64,000 nucleotides of DNA, from positions 62,001 through 126,000 of the forward strand of contig CAWELH010000003.1 of NCBI GenBank assembly GCA_963809925.1, in the 5' to 3' direction. A program made the translations under genes and the position numbers. The notes beneath the pieces are model-generated. The model did no database searches. It was not told the origin of the DNA and saw only the letters and a program-made list of their open reading frames with translations. How positions within the stretch are numbered: position 1 is the stretch's first letter; every line of letters starts with the position of its first letter. Shown here piece by piece: positions 1 through 9,238 of the stretch. Source of the DNA: DASQZK01 sp963809925. Its GTDB lineage: Bacteria > Bacteroidota > Bacteroidia > Bacteroidales > GCA-2748055.

Positions 1-2
1 TT

Positions 3-68
3 TGGACTGAAATCTATCTGGCATGTCAGAAAGAACAGATAATACCGCTATCGCGGAAATCAAAGTAA
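3..68 (+). CDS. Possible 3' end of an upstream gene (partial)
   Basis: The first bases are open in more than one plus-strand frame. The longest frame ends at a TAA at position 68, 13 bases before the next ATG, and encodes about 21 residues ending in PLSRKSK. Another frame ends at position 42. The tail is too short to assign a family. The close spacing to the DUF2723 gene would fit an operon, but which of the two frames is real cannot be decided from this window. Confidence 0.3.
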   Translation, partial: WTEIYLACQKEQIIPLSRKSK

Positions 69-81
69 AACTAATTACAGA

Positions 82-3000
82 ATGAAGAAATCTTTCCGGT
101 CTTACAATCTGTTTACAGGTTGGATCATCTTTGCCATTGCTGCCATCGTGTACCTGCTGACGATTGAGTCAACAGCCAGTTTCTGGGATTGCGGTGAATT
201 TATTACCTCTTCTTACAAGCTTGAAGTCGGGCATCCGCCAGGAGCCCCGTTTTTTATGCTTCTCGGCAATTTCTTTATGCTTTTTACAAGTAATGTTGAG
301 AAAATTTCGGTAGCCATGAACAGCATGTCTGCGTTGGCCTCTGCCTTTGCAATATTGTTCCTGTTCTGGACCATCACTCATCTTGCCAGAAAGATCGTCC
401 TGAAAAACGAAGATGACTATACCCCGGCTAAGGTACTTGCTGTTATGGGTGCGGGAGCTGTTGGCGCCCTTGCTTATACCTTTTCCGATACGTTCTGGTT
501 TTCCGCTGTCGAAGCCGAGGTGTACGGTACATCTTCATTGTTCACGGCGTTCGTATTCTGGGCCATTTTGAAATGGGAGAATGAAGCCGGCAACCCTCGT
601 GCAAACAAATGGATCATCCTCATTGCTTACCTGATGGGCCTTTCGCTTGGCGTTCATCTTCTAAACCTTCTTGCGATACCGGCTATCGTCTTTGTGTATT
701 ATTTCAGAAAATATAAACCAACTACCTGGGGTGTCATCGGATCATTGTTGATCTCTCTCGGTATCCTCGGAGCCATGATGTATATGGTAATTCCGGGTTT
801 TGTTGCCATGGGCGCAGGGTTGGAACTAATCTTCGTCAATGGTTTCGGCCTGCCTTACCATTCTGGCCTGGTGACATATGTATTCCTTCTTTTCATTATT
901 CTTGGCTTCCTGGTTTATTATACCCATAAGCGGAAGCTGGTGGCCTGGAACACGGTGGTTCTTGTGGTGACGGTGCTGGCCCTTGGTTATGCATCTTACG
1001 GAGTGATCGTGATACGCTCCAACGCTGACACTCCCCTTGACGAAAGCAACCCCGACACGGCATTTAACCTGCTTGGATATCTGAACCGCGACCAGTACGG
1101 CCAGACGCCGCTATTTTATGGAAACTATTTCAATGCACCTGCCTATGAGCAGATCGAAGGACATCCAAAATATTACCGTGAAAATGGTAAATATGTTAAA
1201 GTCACAACGCCAGATTATAAATACCGCAAAGAATTTAAAGGCTTCTTACCAAGGATGTGGAGTGAACAGGATCCTCATATTGACCAGTATATTTACTGGT
1301 CGGGTATGAAGGAGTCTGACCTGTATGAGCCGATGCGGGACCAGAAGGGGAATCCGGTACGTGATCAGAACGGGCAGTATCGCTTCGACCGGTCGAAACC
1401 CCTGGCAAAACCATCCTTTGGTGCTAATCTAAGGTTCTTTTTCAGATACCAGGTCGGATACATGTACCTCCGGTATTTTATGTGGAACTTCGCCGGCCGG
1501 CAAAATGATATCCAGGGTCAGGGCGAACTGACCAACGGCAACTGGGTATGCGGCATCCCGTTTATCGATAATGCACGGCTAGGTCCGCAGGAACTGATGC
1601 CCGACTATCTGAAAAACAACAGGGCTCACAACAAGTATTTCCTGTTGCCGCTCATCCTGGGATTGATCGGCTTGTTCTACCATTATAAATACCATAACAA
1701 GGATTTCTGGGTGGTAAGCCTTCTGTTTTTACTTACCGGCCTGGCCATCCTGGTATACCTGAACCAGTATCCACTTCAGCCGAGGGAACGGGATTATGCC
1801 TATGCAGGATCCTTCTATGCCTTCGCAATCTGGATCGGACTGGGAGTGCTTGGTCTGATCAATTATTTTTCTAAAAATTATAAATCTGTGGTTGCAGCCG
1901 GAGCAGTGACCCTCCTCAGTCTCATCCTGGTACCAGGTCTTATGGCACGGCAAAACTGGGACGATCATGACCGTTCGGGAAGATATACTGCAAGGGATTT
2001 TGCCTATGATTACCTGAACAGTTGTCAGAAGGATGCGGTCATCTTTACGAATGGTGACAACGATACATTCCCTCTCTGGTACATTCAGGAAGTGGAAGGT
2101 GTGCGCACCGATGTGAGGGTGATCAACCTCAGTTATTTTACGGCCGACTGGTATATCGAGCAGATGACGCACCGCATGTACGAATCGGACCCTGTAAAAT
2201 TGTCCCTGAATGAGGATCAGTACCGGAATGGGACGAGGGACTATGTGTTACTGGGTCAGAACACGCTTACCCTGCTCGATGAAAAATACGAGGCAAACAA
2301 AGAATATTTCAGGAACGAATATGTTTCGCTCTACAACCGGTTTATTCAGATGGTGGAGAAATCGAAACTTCCGCAGGTTTCCCCGAAAGACTACCAGGAA
2401 CTGAAAAAGGGTCCGGATCAGATCAAAATCGAACTTTTTGCCAATGCCATCGGAAGGATTGACAGGCGTAAGGCTGAGCTCGGCTTCAATGCCGACGATC
2501 TGAGCAACCTCATCAAGGATATCGAATCGCTGGCCCGCCGCATTGATGAATCTGCAATGCCTGTAGATGCAGGACTGAAATTTATTACCGGAAATGATCC
2601 GCGTTTTAAATCTGGCAGGTATTTTTTCCCGGGCAAGAAATTTGTTTATGAGATCGATACCGCCGCTGTTGCGAAAAATGGCGTCCTCAGTGATGGCCAG
2701 CGTGCCAGGATGACAAACCAGATGCAGTTCGAACTGAATGGCAGGCGGGGAATTTCCAAGAATCTTCTGATGATGATGGATCTCATCAACGAGGTGAATA
2801 AAGGGAACTGGAAACGTCCGGTGTATTATGCCATCACCGCTTCAAGGGAAAATTACCTGAACATGGAAAAATATCTCCATCGTGAAGGTCTGGCATACAG
2901 GCTCCTGCCGGTAACCGGAAATAACGACGACCTGTTTACCGGCAGTGTGAATACCGATGTCATGTATGACAAGGTTATGAACGTTTTTCGCTGGGGGAAT

Positions 3001-3474
3001 ATCGATGATCCTTCGGTTTACCTGGATGAGAACAACCTGCGCATGCTTACGAATTTCAGGTATACCTTTGCCACGCTTTCCAATTCGCTTGTTACGGAAA
3101 ATAAGAAGGATAGTGCCGAGGTCGTCCTTGATCGCTGCATGGAGCTGATGCCCAACAGCAGGGTGCCATACAATGCGGCCATGATGCCTATTATTCAGTT
3201 GTATTACACGCTTGATAAACCTGAAAAAGCCAATGCCATTGTCACTGAATTCTCAGGCATGGTCGACGCAGAACTCACCTACTACGAAAGCCTGATGAAA
3301 GCCAAACCCGGCAAGTTCAGCCTGAGTGAAAGTGACTATCGCTTTGCCACGCGGAATCTTCTCTCCATGTTCCAGCTGGCCAATTCCTTTGATCAGAAGG
3401 ACGTGGCACAGGAATTGTTGAAGAAGCTGCAGGCACATAACGCCGATTATCCCGGCATCATGAATATGCAATAA
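82..3474 (+). CDS. DUF2723 / GT117-type membrane glycosyltransferase
   Basis: This 1130-residue protein carries the DUF2723 hallmark near its N-terminus: a first membrane helix (about residues 12-30), then FWDCGEF at about 35-41 and the GHPPGAP motif at about 50-56. About a dozen hydrophobic helices fill residues 1-310 and 520-640. The soluble C-terminal half (about 640-1130) ends in a helical TPR-like stretch. DUF2723 proteins resemble protein mannosyltransferases (GT-C fold, now placed in GT117) and are thought to move sugars from a lipid donor to extracytoplasmic proteins or glycans. The substrate here is unknown. A deacetylase gene follows 6 bp downstream on the same strand, which suggests co-transcription and a cell-envelope glycan role. 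The family assignment is firm and the reaction is inferred. Confidence 0.9.
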   Translation: MKKSFRSYNLFTGWIIFAIAAIVYLLTIESTASFWDCGEFITSSYKLEVGHPPGAPFFMLLGNFFMLFTSNVEKISVAMNSMSALASAFAILFLFWTITHLARKIVLKNEDDYTPAKVLAVMGAGAVGALAYTFSDTFWFSAVEAEVYGTSSLFTAFVFWAILKWENEAGNPRANKWIILIAYLMGLSLGVHLLNLLAIPAIVFVYYFRKYKPTTWGVIGSLLISLGILGAMMYMVIPGFVAMGAGLELIFVNGFGLPYHSGLVTYVFLLFIILGFLVYYTHKRKLVAWNTVVLVVTVLALGYASYGVIVIRSNADTPLDESNPDTAFNLLGYLNRDQYGQTPLFYGNYFNAPAYEQIEGHPKYYRENGKYVKVTTPDYKYRKEFKGFLPRMWSEQDPHIDQYIYWSGMKESDLYEPMRDQKGNPVRDQNGQYRFDRSKPLAKPSFGANLRFFFRYQVGYMYLRYFMWNFAGRQNDIQGQGELTNGNWVCGIPFIDNARLGPQELMPDYLKNNRAHNKYFLLPLILGLIGLFYHYKYHNKDFWVVSLLFLLTGLAILVYLNQYPLQPRERDYAYAGSFYAFAIWIGLGVLGLINYFSKNYKSVVAAGAVTLLSLILVPGLMARQNWDDHDRSGRYTARDFAYDYLNSCQKDAVIFTNGDNDTFPLWYIQEVEGVRTDVRVINLSYFTADWYIEQMTHRMYESDPVKLSLNEDQYRNGTRDYVLLGQNTLTLLDEKYEANKEYFRNEYVSLYNRFIQMVEKSKLPQVSPKDYQELKKGPDQIKIELFANAIGRIDRRKAELGFNADDLSNLIKDIESLARRIDESAMPVDAGLKFITGNDPRFKSGRYFFPGKKFVYEIDTAAVAKNGVLSDGQRARMTNQMQFELNGRRGISKNLLMMMDLINEVNKGNWKRPVYYAITASRENYLNMEKYLHREGLAYRLLPVTGNNDDLFTGSVNTDVMYDKVMNVFRWGNIDDPSVYLDENNLRMLTNFRYTFATLSNSLVTENKKDSAEVVLDRCMELMPNSRVPYNAAMMPIIQLYYTLDKPEKANAIVTEFSGMVDAELTYYESLMKAKPGKFSLSESDYRFATRNLLSMFQLANSFDQKDVAQELLKKLQAHNADYPGIMNMQ

Positions 3475-3480
3475 TAAATT

Positions 3481-4152
3481 ATGCTGATCGTACGTCCCCC
3501 ATATTTTGTCACCAGCCTCATGCCCCGCATGACATGGGGATTTTACGGTCAGTTGCGAAAGGTCTTTCTCACGTTCGACGACGGTCCGACTCCCGATGTG
3601 ACACCCTGGGTTCTTGATCACCTGCGGCAGTTCAATGCAAAAGCCACGTTTTTCTGCCTTGGCCGAAACGTGGATCATTTTCCTGATATCTACCGACAGG
3701 TTGTTCATGAAGGCCATTCTGTGGGAAACCATACCTACAGTCATCTGAAAGGTTTTGGCAGCACGAACCGCCAGTATTTTGAAGATATCGAACTGGCGAG
3801 ACAACTTATCGATTCCGATCTTTTCCGGCCGCCATATGGACGAATCTGGCCCTCCCAGGTTAGCCAGGTGGTCGACTCGTATCGCATCATCATGTGGGAT
3901 GTGCTGAGCATTGATTACAACCGCAAAGTACCCGGCGAGCAGATCGTACGAAACGTCACCGATAATGTACGGTCCGGGTCCATTATCGTCTTCCACGATT
4001 CTGCCAAGGCCCGGAAGAACCTGTACTATGCCCTTCCCCGTGTGCTTGAAATGCTGTCTTCGCAGGGGTATGAGATGGTTGCCATTCCGATGAAGAAATA
4101 TGTGGCAGACCGGATGTGGCTGAAGGGTGTATCCGGGAAGAAGACGGGTTAA
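3481..4152 (+). CDS. Polysaccharide deacetylase family protein (NodB domain, CE4)
   Basis: The 223-residue protein is essentially a single NodB domain. The motifs run in order: TFDDGP (31-36, catalytic base and metal Asp), HTYSH (84-88, metal-binding His), RPPYG (116-120), MWDVLSID (about 138-145) and VFHDS (about 167-171). All CE4 catalytic motifs are intact, so a metal-dependent deacetylase acting on an N- or O-acetylated glycan is likely. No clear signal peptide precedes the domain. The gene begins 6 bp after the DUF2723 glycosyltransferase, so the two are probably one transcript with a shared envelope-polymer function. The substrate (peptidoglycan, chitin-like or exopolysaccharide) cannot be told from sequence. 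Confidence 0.9.
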   Translation: MLIVRPPYFVTSLMPRMTWGFYGQLRKVFLTFDDGPTPDVTPWVLDHLRQFNAKATFFCLGRNVDHFPDIYRQVVHEGHSVGNHTYSHLKGFGSTNRQYFEDIELARQLIDSDLFRPPYGRIWPSQVSQVVDSYRIIMWDVLSIDYNRKVPGEQIVRNVTDNVRSGSIIVFHDSAKARKNLYYALPRVLEMLSSQGYEMVAIPMKKYVADRMWLKGVSGKKTG

Positions 4153-4178
4153 CGGGGCAGGTTTATATTGGCCGACAA

Positions 4179-4650
4179 TTAATAATTGTAATTTTCCGGA
4201 TTTTTACGGATGTATTCGCCGATCTTCAGTAGGGCGATCCGGCCACGGATGATGTGATCATGATACGACCGTTGCCATTCGAAGCCTGTATTGACCAAAA
4301 AGATGAATTTCCCTGGAAACGGCGGCTTTGAACCCGGCCATGAGTATCGGAAGCGTTCTGATGTTTATTTTTTCTCCAATAGTTTTCATTCTGTCGGATT
4401 GGCTATTTATCTCAAGGATACCGTGTATGTGGTTTGGCATCACAATAAAATCATGAAGAATGACATACGGGAATTGAGATTCAAGCTTTACCCATTCATC
4501 CCTGGCAATTTTTCCATATCTGTTCAATTTTACTTCTCCATTCCTTAACATCCCGAAACTGCGAATCTTATCTTTCACATTTATAGTGACGAAATAGCAA
4601 TGATCACCCGAGTAGTCAAAATTCCGGAGGCGCATCCTTTTACGGAACAT
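4179..4650 (-). pseudogene. REP-associated tyrosine transposase (RAYT, Y1_Tnp), frameshifted
   Basis: The N-terminal frame (4258-4650) gives a typical RAYT start with YFVTINV and the HUH-type metal motif in VMPNHIHGI at about residues 71-79. It then runs into a short nonsense tail. The missing C-terminal block is present in another minus-strand frame between about 4179 and 4295: FEWQRSYHDHIIRG, followed by IGEYIRKNPENYNY and a TAA at 4179. This is the conserved end of the family, so a single indel near a run of five T residues (minus strand, about 4295-4300) has split the gene. Catalytic His-x-His and the WQRSYHDHII helix survive in separate frames. RAYTs are single-domain HUH nucleases that process REP palindromes. 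A tandem repeat with a REP-like palindrome lies just upstream. Confidence 0.8.
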
Positions 4651-4789
4651 ATTTCATGATTTTGAATATAAATAGAGGCCATTATTTAAACCTTAATGTG
4701 AAATTTCCTGAAAAATCAGCGTCGGTCTCAGGTTTTTTTAGATTTGTGTACACCGTTTCAGCCCTCTAATACACCATCGCATGCACCAT

Positions 4790-5175
4790 TCGCGACGGTG
4801 CGATTTCCCGGTTGGACAGATGTTCTCCCAAACCATCCCGTATCATTCCAGATTATCCATTCCAGGCCCATCTGTATTCGCCGGATTTATCCGGCCCGTC
4901 AGGTGTTATTCCAAACCATGACCGATCAATCCATGTTGTCCATCCCGGGCCCATTCGCAACGGTGCGATTTATCCGGATTGACAGATGTTCTCCCATACC
5001 ATCCCGTATCATTCCAAATTATCCATTCCTGGGTCATCTGTATTCGCCGTATTTATCCGGCCCATCAGATGTTCTCCCAAACCATCTCCCATCATTCAAT
5101 ATTGTCTATCACGGGCCCATCCGTGGCGGCCGTATTTATCCGGCCAGATCGTAAGCCGGATAAATCCGGCTGCTA
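4790..5175. repeat. Imperfect 82-83 bp tandem repeat (about 4.4 copies) with REP-like palindrome
   Basis: The same block recurs with its GATTT/TATTT core at 4802, 4884, 4967, 5049 and 5132, giving a period of 82, 83, 82 and 83 bp. Each unit holds a CCGGATTTATCCGG-like palindrome or a degraded version of it, then CAGATGTTCTCCCAAACCATC, then ATTCCAGATTATCCATTC and GGGCCCAT. The array ends with an inverted copy, GCCGGATAAATCCGGC, at about 5155-5170. All three plus frames stay open through much of it, which is a by-product of the repeat and not evidence of a gene. Location directly upstream of the RAYT remnant fits a REP/BIME-like cluster mobilised by that nuclease. Confidence 0.8.
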
Positions 5176-5555
5176 CGGATGGAATCGAATGATTATTTGG
5201 AGGTTCCGTCTGGCTGGCGTTTTTACCTGGGAAACATCATTTTTACCTTTTCTTACCCTGTTTAAGCGAGCTCTAAATAATTTATAATTTGTCTAAATAA
5301 CATTTTACAGGTACTGACAAGCATTTAAGACCGTTCTCTGTCAGGTATTTCAGTGCTTTCAGAGAACTGTTCAAATAATATTCGTCAAATAATTGCACAG
5401 TTGTCCAAGTAAGATTAATTTTAAAAAAAATAAATTTGGGTATGGTGTAACCAATTGGCAGAGCAGGAGTAATTAGTATCATACAGAGGTACAGAAGTTT
5501 AATAGTGTTAGAGAGATGCTATGGTAACTACACAGAAAATTAAAAACTTTTTCAA
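5176..5555. other. AT-rich intergenic region, no gene recognised
   Basis: Base composition shifts sharply to AT from about 5230 onward, after the repeat array. Short ORFs on both strands (for example minus strand 5282-5482) show no recognisable family features. The region presumably contains the promoter of the type IX-secreted protein gene that starts at 5556, but I see no clear TTTG / TAnnTTTG pair. Confidence 0.5.
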
Positions 5556-7664
5556 ATGAGAAAATATGTATATGCTTTGTTTTTACTCTTAACTGTAACA
5601 TTTCAAGCGTATTCTCAGTACCGGACCAAATCCTCTGGGAATTGGGATGTTGATTCAATATGGCAGATAAGGCAATATGGACTTTGGTCAGATTTACCGG
5701 AAGGTACTCATTATCCAAATAATATCGCTACAGTTACGATTAGCTCTGGTGATACTGTTTATATTCCTAATGGGACTTCAATAACTATTTCTGGTGGTGG
5801 ATATTTCATTGGTGAAACAAGAGCTTGTCTCAATGTAGAAGGTACGTTAAATATTCTTTCTTCTACATATGGAGGGTTTGAAGAATACCTGTCAAAATTT
5901 CCATCCATTTATATATCTGGAATTTTGTCAACATCCGATATTTTTAATGTAGATACATTAATAGTGGAGAGTGGTGGAAATTTGGAATGTTTATTTCATT
6001 TATCAACCGCAACAAACAATGGTTGGTGGTATACTACTGCTACTCCAAGTTTAGTATCACTTCGTGGAACGGTTAAATTTGGTGGACCAAGTGGCCAATT
6101 AATCCCAACATTTCAAGATTCTTCGTATAATAACATTACTGTGACTGGAACTGGAACAAAAAAGACAATTAATTTGGGCGGTACCTCACTAAACATCGAT
6201 GGAACCCTGGAAATCCAAAATGGTGCTTTATCCATAGGAGATTTGTCAAAAGTAAATGTTAATAATCTTGTAATAAATACAAATGGTGGATTAATTCTAA
6301 AATCTGGCTCTAGTTATACCGGAAGTTTAATTATTTCAGGAAATGTCTCTGGGTCTGGATATATGGATGCCGAACGATATATACCTGTTGATAATAATTG
6401 GCACAACATTGCCTCACCAGTAAATGGGCCCTCATTAAGCATTTTTGCTTCTTCAAATACCAACATACCAACCAAGGCAGGTCCTCCTGTTATTTATGGA
6501 ATGAAGTTTTATAATGAAGCTGAAGGATTTTGGGATACAATAGATGTCAATAATATCGGAAACTTTTCTTTTTCAAATGGAAGAGGATATATGGCACGAA
6601 TTATTTCAGGATCAACTGTTACATTTCAGGGTCTTCCAAATCATGGAACTGTTACAACACCTGTAGGACATGAAAGATATGGTTGGAATAGCGTGGGAAA
6701 TCCTTATTCTTCAGCTCTTTACATTACATCCCCTGACAATGATCCTTCTAGTTTTATATACCAAAATACCATTGTAAAACAAAACTTGGATCCGAATCGT
6801 GCCGCAGTTTTTAAGTGGAATGTTAATGGATACGAAATTCTTTCTCCCAGTAATACTAGTTCTCCACAGTTTATTCCTCCTGGTCAGGGTTTTATTATTA
6901 AGGCGGATACGATGATCACTAGTATTGCCTTTGAACCATCTATGCAACAACATGGCTCACCTGGTTTTGTAAAAAAATCGGCTCAACCATGGAAAGGATT
7001 TAGGCTTAGGATTGCAGGAGATTCATTATCCAGCTCCACATTAATTGAATTCCGAGATGATATGACACAAGGTCTTGACATATCTTATGATATCGGAACA
7101 TTCGCGTTAAGTGATGAACTAAGTATTTATACTAGATTAGTTGAGGACAATAATGTAGACTTCATGATTCAATGCCTGCCCGATTTCGAAGAAGTGGATC
7201 TCCCAATTCCTGTTGGAGTTAATAGTTCTGAAGGAGGTTTAGTATCCTTCAGTGCTGAGGTGACCGGACTTCCATCAGGATATAGGCTTCTTCTAGAAGA
7301 TCGTTTACTTGGTATATATACAAACCTTGAAACTGAAGGTACTGAATATGAAGCTCAAATTGACGCTTCCCAGAATGGAATAGGAAGGTTCTACCTTCAT
7401 ACAAAGGGGGCAACAAATACTGAGAAATTTGGCATTGATGATGATCTTGTTATCTTTGCAGTTGATAAAGAGATAGTTATTGAGGGAAATCCGGGTGATA
7501 AAAGTATTGCGGAGCTTTATACACTTTCGGGTACAAAATTAATGAATGTTTTGCTCCAACCTTCTGACAATAACAGGTTCAACGTAAGTCTTAACGAAGG
7601 TATTTACATTATTAAGATAACTGGTACTAAAATTACTACAACAAAGAAGGTATTTATCAGATAA
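5556..7664 (+). CDS. Secreted protein with type IX secretion (Por) C-terminal sorting domain
   Basis: The 702-residue product starts with a Sec signal peptide (MRKYVYALFLLLTVTFQAYS, cleavage near residue 20) and a GNWDVDSIW block common at the start of Bacteroidota beta-helix or G8-like surface proteins. The middle is rich in Gly, Ser, Thr and Asn with short repeats of the form VTGTG/LNIDGTLEI, consistent with a beta-solenoid. The last 75 or so residues form a type A T9SS sorting domain (AELYTLSGTKLMN, then GIYIIKITG and KKVFIR). Export across the outer membrane by the T9SS and surface attachment are expected. The gene is distinctly AT-rich compared with the genes on either side of the 4-10 kb stretch, suggesting transfer. 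A 69-residue peptide gene follows after 25 bp. Confidence 0.85.
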   Translation: MRKYVYALFLLLTVTFQAYSQYRTKSSGNWDVDSIWQIRQYGLWSDLPEGTHYPNNIATVTISSGDTVYIPNGTSITISGGGYFIGETRACLNVEGTLNILSSTYGGFEEYLSKFPSIYISGILSTSDIFNVDTLIVESGGNLECLFHLSTATNNGWWYTTATPSLVSLRGTVKFGGPSGQLIPTFQDSSYNNITVTGTGTKKTINLGGTSLNIDGTLEIQNGALSIGDLSKVNVNNLVINTNGGLILKSGSSYTGSLIISGNVSGSGYMDAERYIPVDNNWHNIASPVNGPSLSIFASSNTNIPTKAGPPVIYGMKFYNEAEGFWDTIDVNNIGNFSFSNGRGYMARIISGSTVTFQGLPNHGTVTTPVGHERYGWNSVGNPYSSALYITSPDNDPSSFIYQNTIVKQNLDPNRAAVFKWNVNGYEILSPSNTSSPQFIPPGQGFIIKADTMITSIAFEPSMQQHGSPGFVKKSAQPWKGFRLRIAGDSLSSSTLIEFRDDMTQGLDISYDIGTFALSDELSIYTRLVEDNNVDFMIQCLPDFEEVDLPIPVGVNSSEGGLVSFSAEVTGLPSGYRLLLEDRLLGIYTNLETEGTEYEAQIDASQNGIGRFYLHTKGATNTEKFGIDDDLVIFAVDKEIVIEGNPGDKSIAELYTLSGTKLMNVLLQPSDNNRFNVSLNEGIYIIKITGTKITTTKKVFIR

Positions 7665-7689
7665 TATTCCATGTAAAAATTTCACCAAA

Positions 7690-7899
7690 ATGGAAGATAA
7701 CGCTAAAAAACATGCTTTTGAGGACGGTACGGAAGGCAGGAAAATTACACGTAAAGAAGCGCTTAGAAAAGCTGGTTTTTATGTTTTTTCCACCGCCACG
7801 ATGATATTATTGTTTAATAAACCAGCAAAATCCCAAACTGAGGATGGTTCAATTGATTATGATGATCCATACGATCCGGGTGGTCCTGGTGGTTGGTGA
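7690..7899 (+). CDS. Small peptide with signal-like segment and DPGGPGGW tail; candidate exported or modified peptide
   Basis: The 69-residue product has a charged N-terminus, a TRKEALRKAG stretch followed by a hydrophobic segment (about residues 28-43), a possible cleavage after AKSQ (about 46-49) and a short acidic tail that ends DPYDPGGPGGW. Twin-basic plus hydrophobic N-termini of this kind occur in Bacteroidota on small exported proteins. The remaining segment of about 20 residues would be a free peptide. It sits 25 bp after the T9SS cargo gene and 43 bp before a PqqD/HPr-kinase-like gene. PqqD domains bind leader peptides in several ribosomal peptide pathways, so this ORF is the natural candidate substrate. 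No modification enzyme of known type is adjacent, so the role is a hypothesis. Confidence 0.6.
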   Translation: MEDNAKKHAFEDGTEGRKITRKEALRKAGFYVFSTATMILLFNKPAKSQTEDGSIDYDDPYDPGGPGGW

Positions 7900-7942
7900 T
7901 TTTTCTTTATTGTAATTTGCTTCTGGAATTTGTGGTGAAGTC

Positions 7943-9085
7943 ATGGTTGATGGTATGATTGGATCATTTTTATATCGAAAGGCAAACAACAAATACATCA
8001 TCTGGCTCGAAAGCAAAAACCAATGGATTCAATTTGAAGAACCGGCCTTCGAGGTATTTAGGGCCGTGAGAGCCGGGGAATCACGGCCGCAAATCATTTC
8101 CGACATTGCCGGAATGTACACACTTGACACAGCTGAAGCCGAAGCCTTCGTCAACGATATTGCAAGAATTGTATCGGAGCTTCCCGATTACGTCAAACCC
8201 CAGACCGACACACCTGTCCCTGCAAATAGTCCTGACATCCCTTCTCCCGAATTTTTTTCACATCATGTATATCTCATCCATTCGGAATTCTACCGGATCT
8301 CTTACGGATCAGCCCTGCTGGAATACATGATCCATCCCTCTTTCTTTCACCTTGAGTCGGAAGAGCAGGAAGACGTTCATCATCAGATTGAGATATTCCC
8401 GCTTAAAAAAGAGCTAATCCTTCGTACCGGGAACCTGGCCTGGAGAGAGACCGACGGCAACCGTTTGAAACGCAGGCTCTTCATTGAGCTTTCAGGTCTC
8501 ATCTATAACCTCGACCATACCGGCTGGCTGGCCATCATGCATGCGTCCTCAGTGAGCCGTAACAATGTGTCGGTGGTATTCATGTCGGAAAGCGGCTCGG
8601 GTAAAAGCACACTGGCGGCGATGATGCAATACGAGGGTTTTCATCTCGATGCGGACGACTATGTTGCGGTAGATGCCTTAAGCCTTAAAGCCCTGCCGTT
8701 TCCGGCAGCACTTTCAGTAAAGGACGGAGCTTTGGACGTCCTCTCGTCCTTGTTCCCGTCCCTTAAAACAGCCAAAACCTATCATTTCAAAAACACCAGA
8801 AAGACCCTGCGATACCTTCCTATTCAGTCAGACCCAGATTCATACACCCCTAAAACTATTGCCGCCGTGGTTTTTGTCCGGTACAATCCGGAAAAGGAAA
8901 TGGATTTCACGGAAATCCCGGTTACCGAAGCTCTCATCCGGTTCAACAACGATGCATGGCTTACCGACAGGGCTGAACATGCCGGGAAATTTATCGACTG
9001 GTTTGCCGGACTGAAATTCTATGTCCTCGAATACTCCGATAACAGGCGTGCTATAAAACAGGTCTCAGCCCTTTTTAAGTCATAA
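7943..9085 (+). CDS. PqqD-like domain fused to HPr-kinase-like P-loop domain
   Basis: Residues 8-80 look like a PqqD-type winged-helix domain (IIWLESKNQWIQFEEPAFEV, then a helical tail). Residues about 105-380 resemble the HPr kinase/phosphorylase-like C-terminal domain: MHASSV at 199-204, a Walker A loop SESGSGKST at 215-223 (Lys221), and DADD at 236-239. HPr-kinase-like proteins in lasso-peptide clusters phosphorylate the precursor, and PqqD domains present the leader peptide. Having both in one chain points to a peptide-directed kinase or an ATP-dependent accessory factor. The start could also be the second ATG at 7955. It lies between the small peptide gene and a nucleotidyltransferase gene on the same strand. 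The target is unproven. Confidence 0.75.
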   Translation: MVDGMIGSFLYRKANNKYIIWLESKNQWIQFEEPAFEVFRAVRAGESRPQIISDIAGMYTLDTAEAEAFVNDIARIVSELPDYVKPQTDTPVPANSPDIPSPEFFSHHVYLIHSEFYRISYGSALLEYMIHPSFFHLESEEQEDVHHQIEIFPLKKELILRTGNLAWRETDGNRLKRRLFIELSGLIYNLDHTGWLAIMHASSVSRNNVSVVFMSESGSGKSTLAAMMQYEGFHLDADDYVAVDALSLKALPFPAALSVKDGALDVLSSLFPSLKTAKTYHFKNTRKTLRYLPIQSDPDSYTPKTIAAVVFVRYNPEKEMDFTEIPVTEALIRFNNDAWLTDRAEHAGKFIDWFAGLKFYVLEYSDNRRAIKQVSALFKS

Positions 9086-9238
9086 TATTTCTGTTGTAAA
9101 ACGAGATCTTGTCTTCAAGCTATCACGATGTTCAAGATTGTTTACGATCATCCGGGAAAAATATTTTTCTGACAACAGGCTTTCACCAATCCTCATCCTC
9201 CTCTTTCACAGGTTGCGGTATTTCCTTAATTTCGGATC

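Noticed and set aside
4744..5287. Open frames through the tandem repeat, encoding Pro/Ser/His-rich proteins of up to 136 residues
   Set aside because: The frames are open only because the 82-83 bp repeat lacks stops in register. All three plus frames are open and none has a recognisable domain or start signal.
5282..5718. Minus-strand ORFs upstream of the T9SS protein
   Set aside because: Low-complexity AT-rich translations, one overlapping the T9SS signal peptide region antisense; no family features.
9183..9236. Antisense reading EIKEIPQPVKEEDEDW between the kinase and nucleotidyltransferase genes, like a second peptide tail
   Set aside because: The frame has a stop immediately upstream and no start codon, so it cannot be expressed as read.
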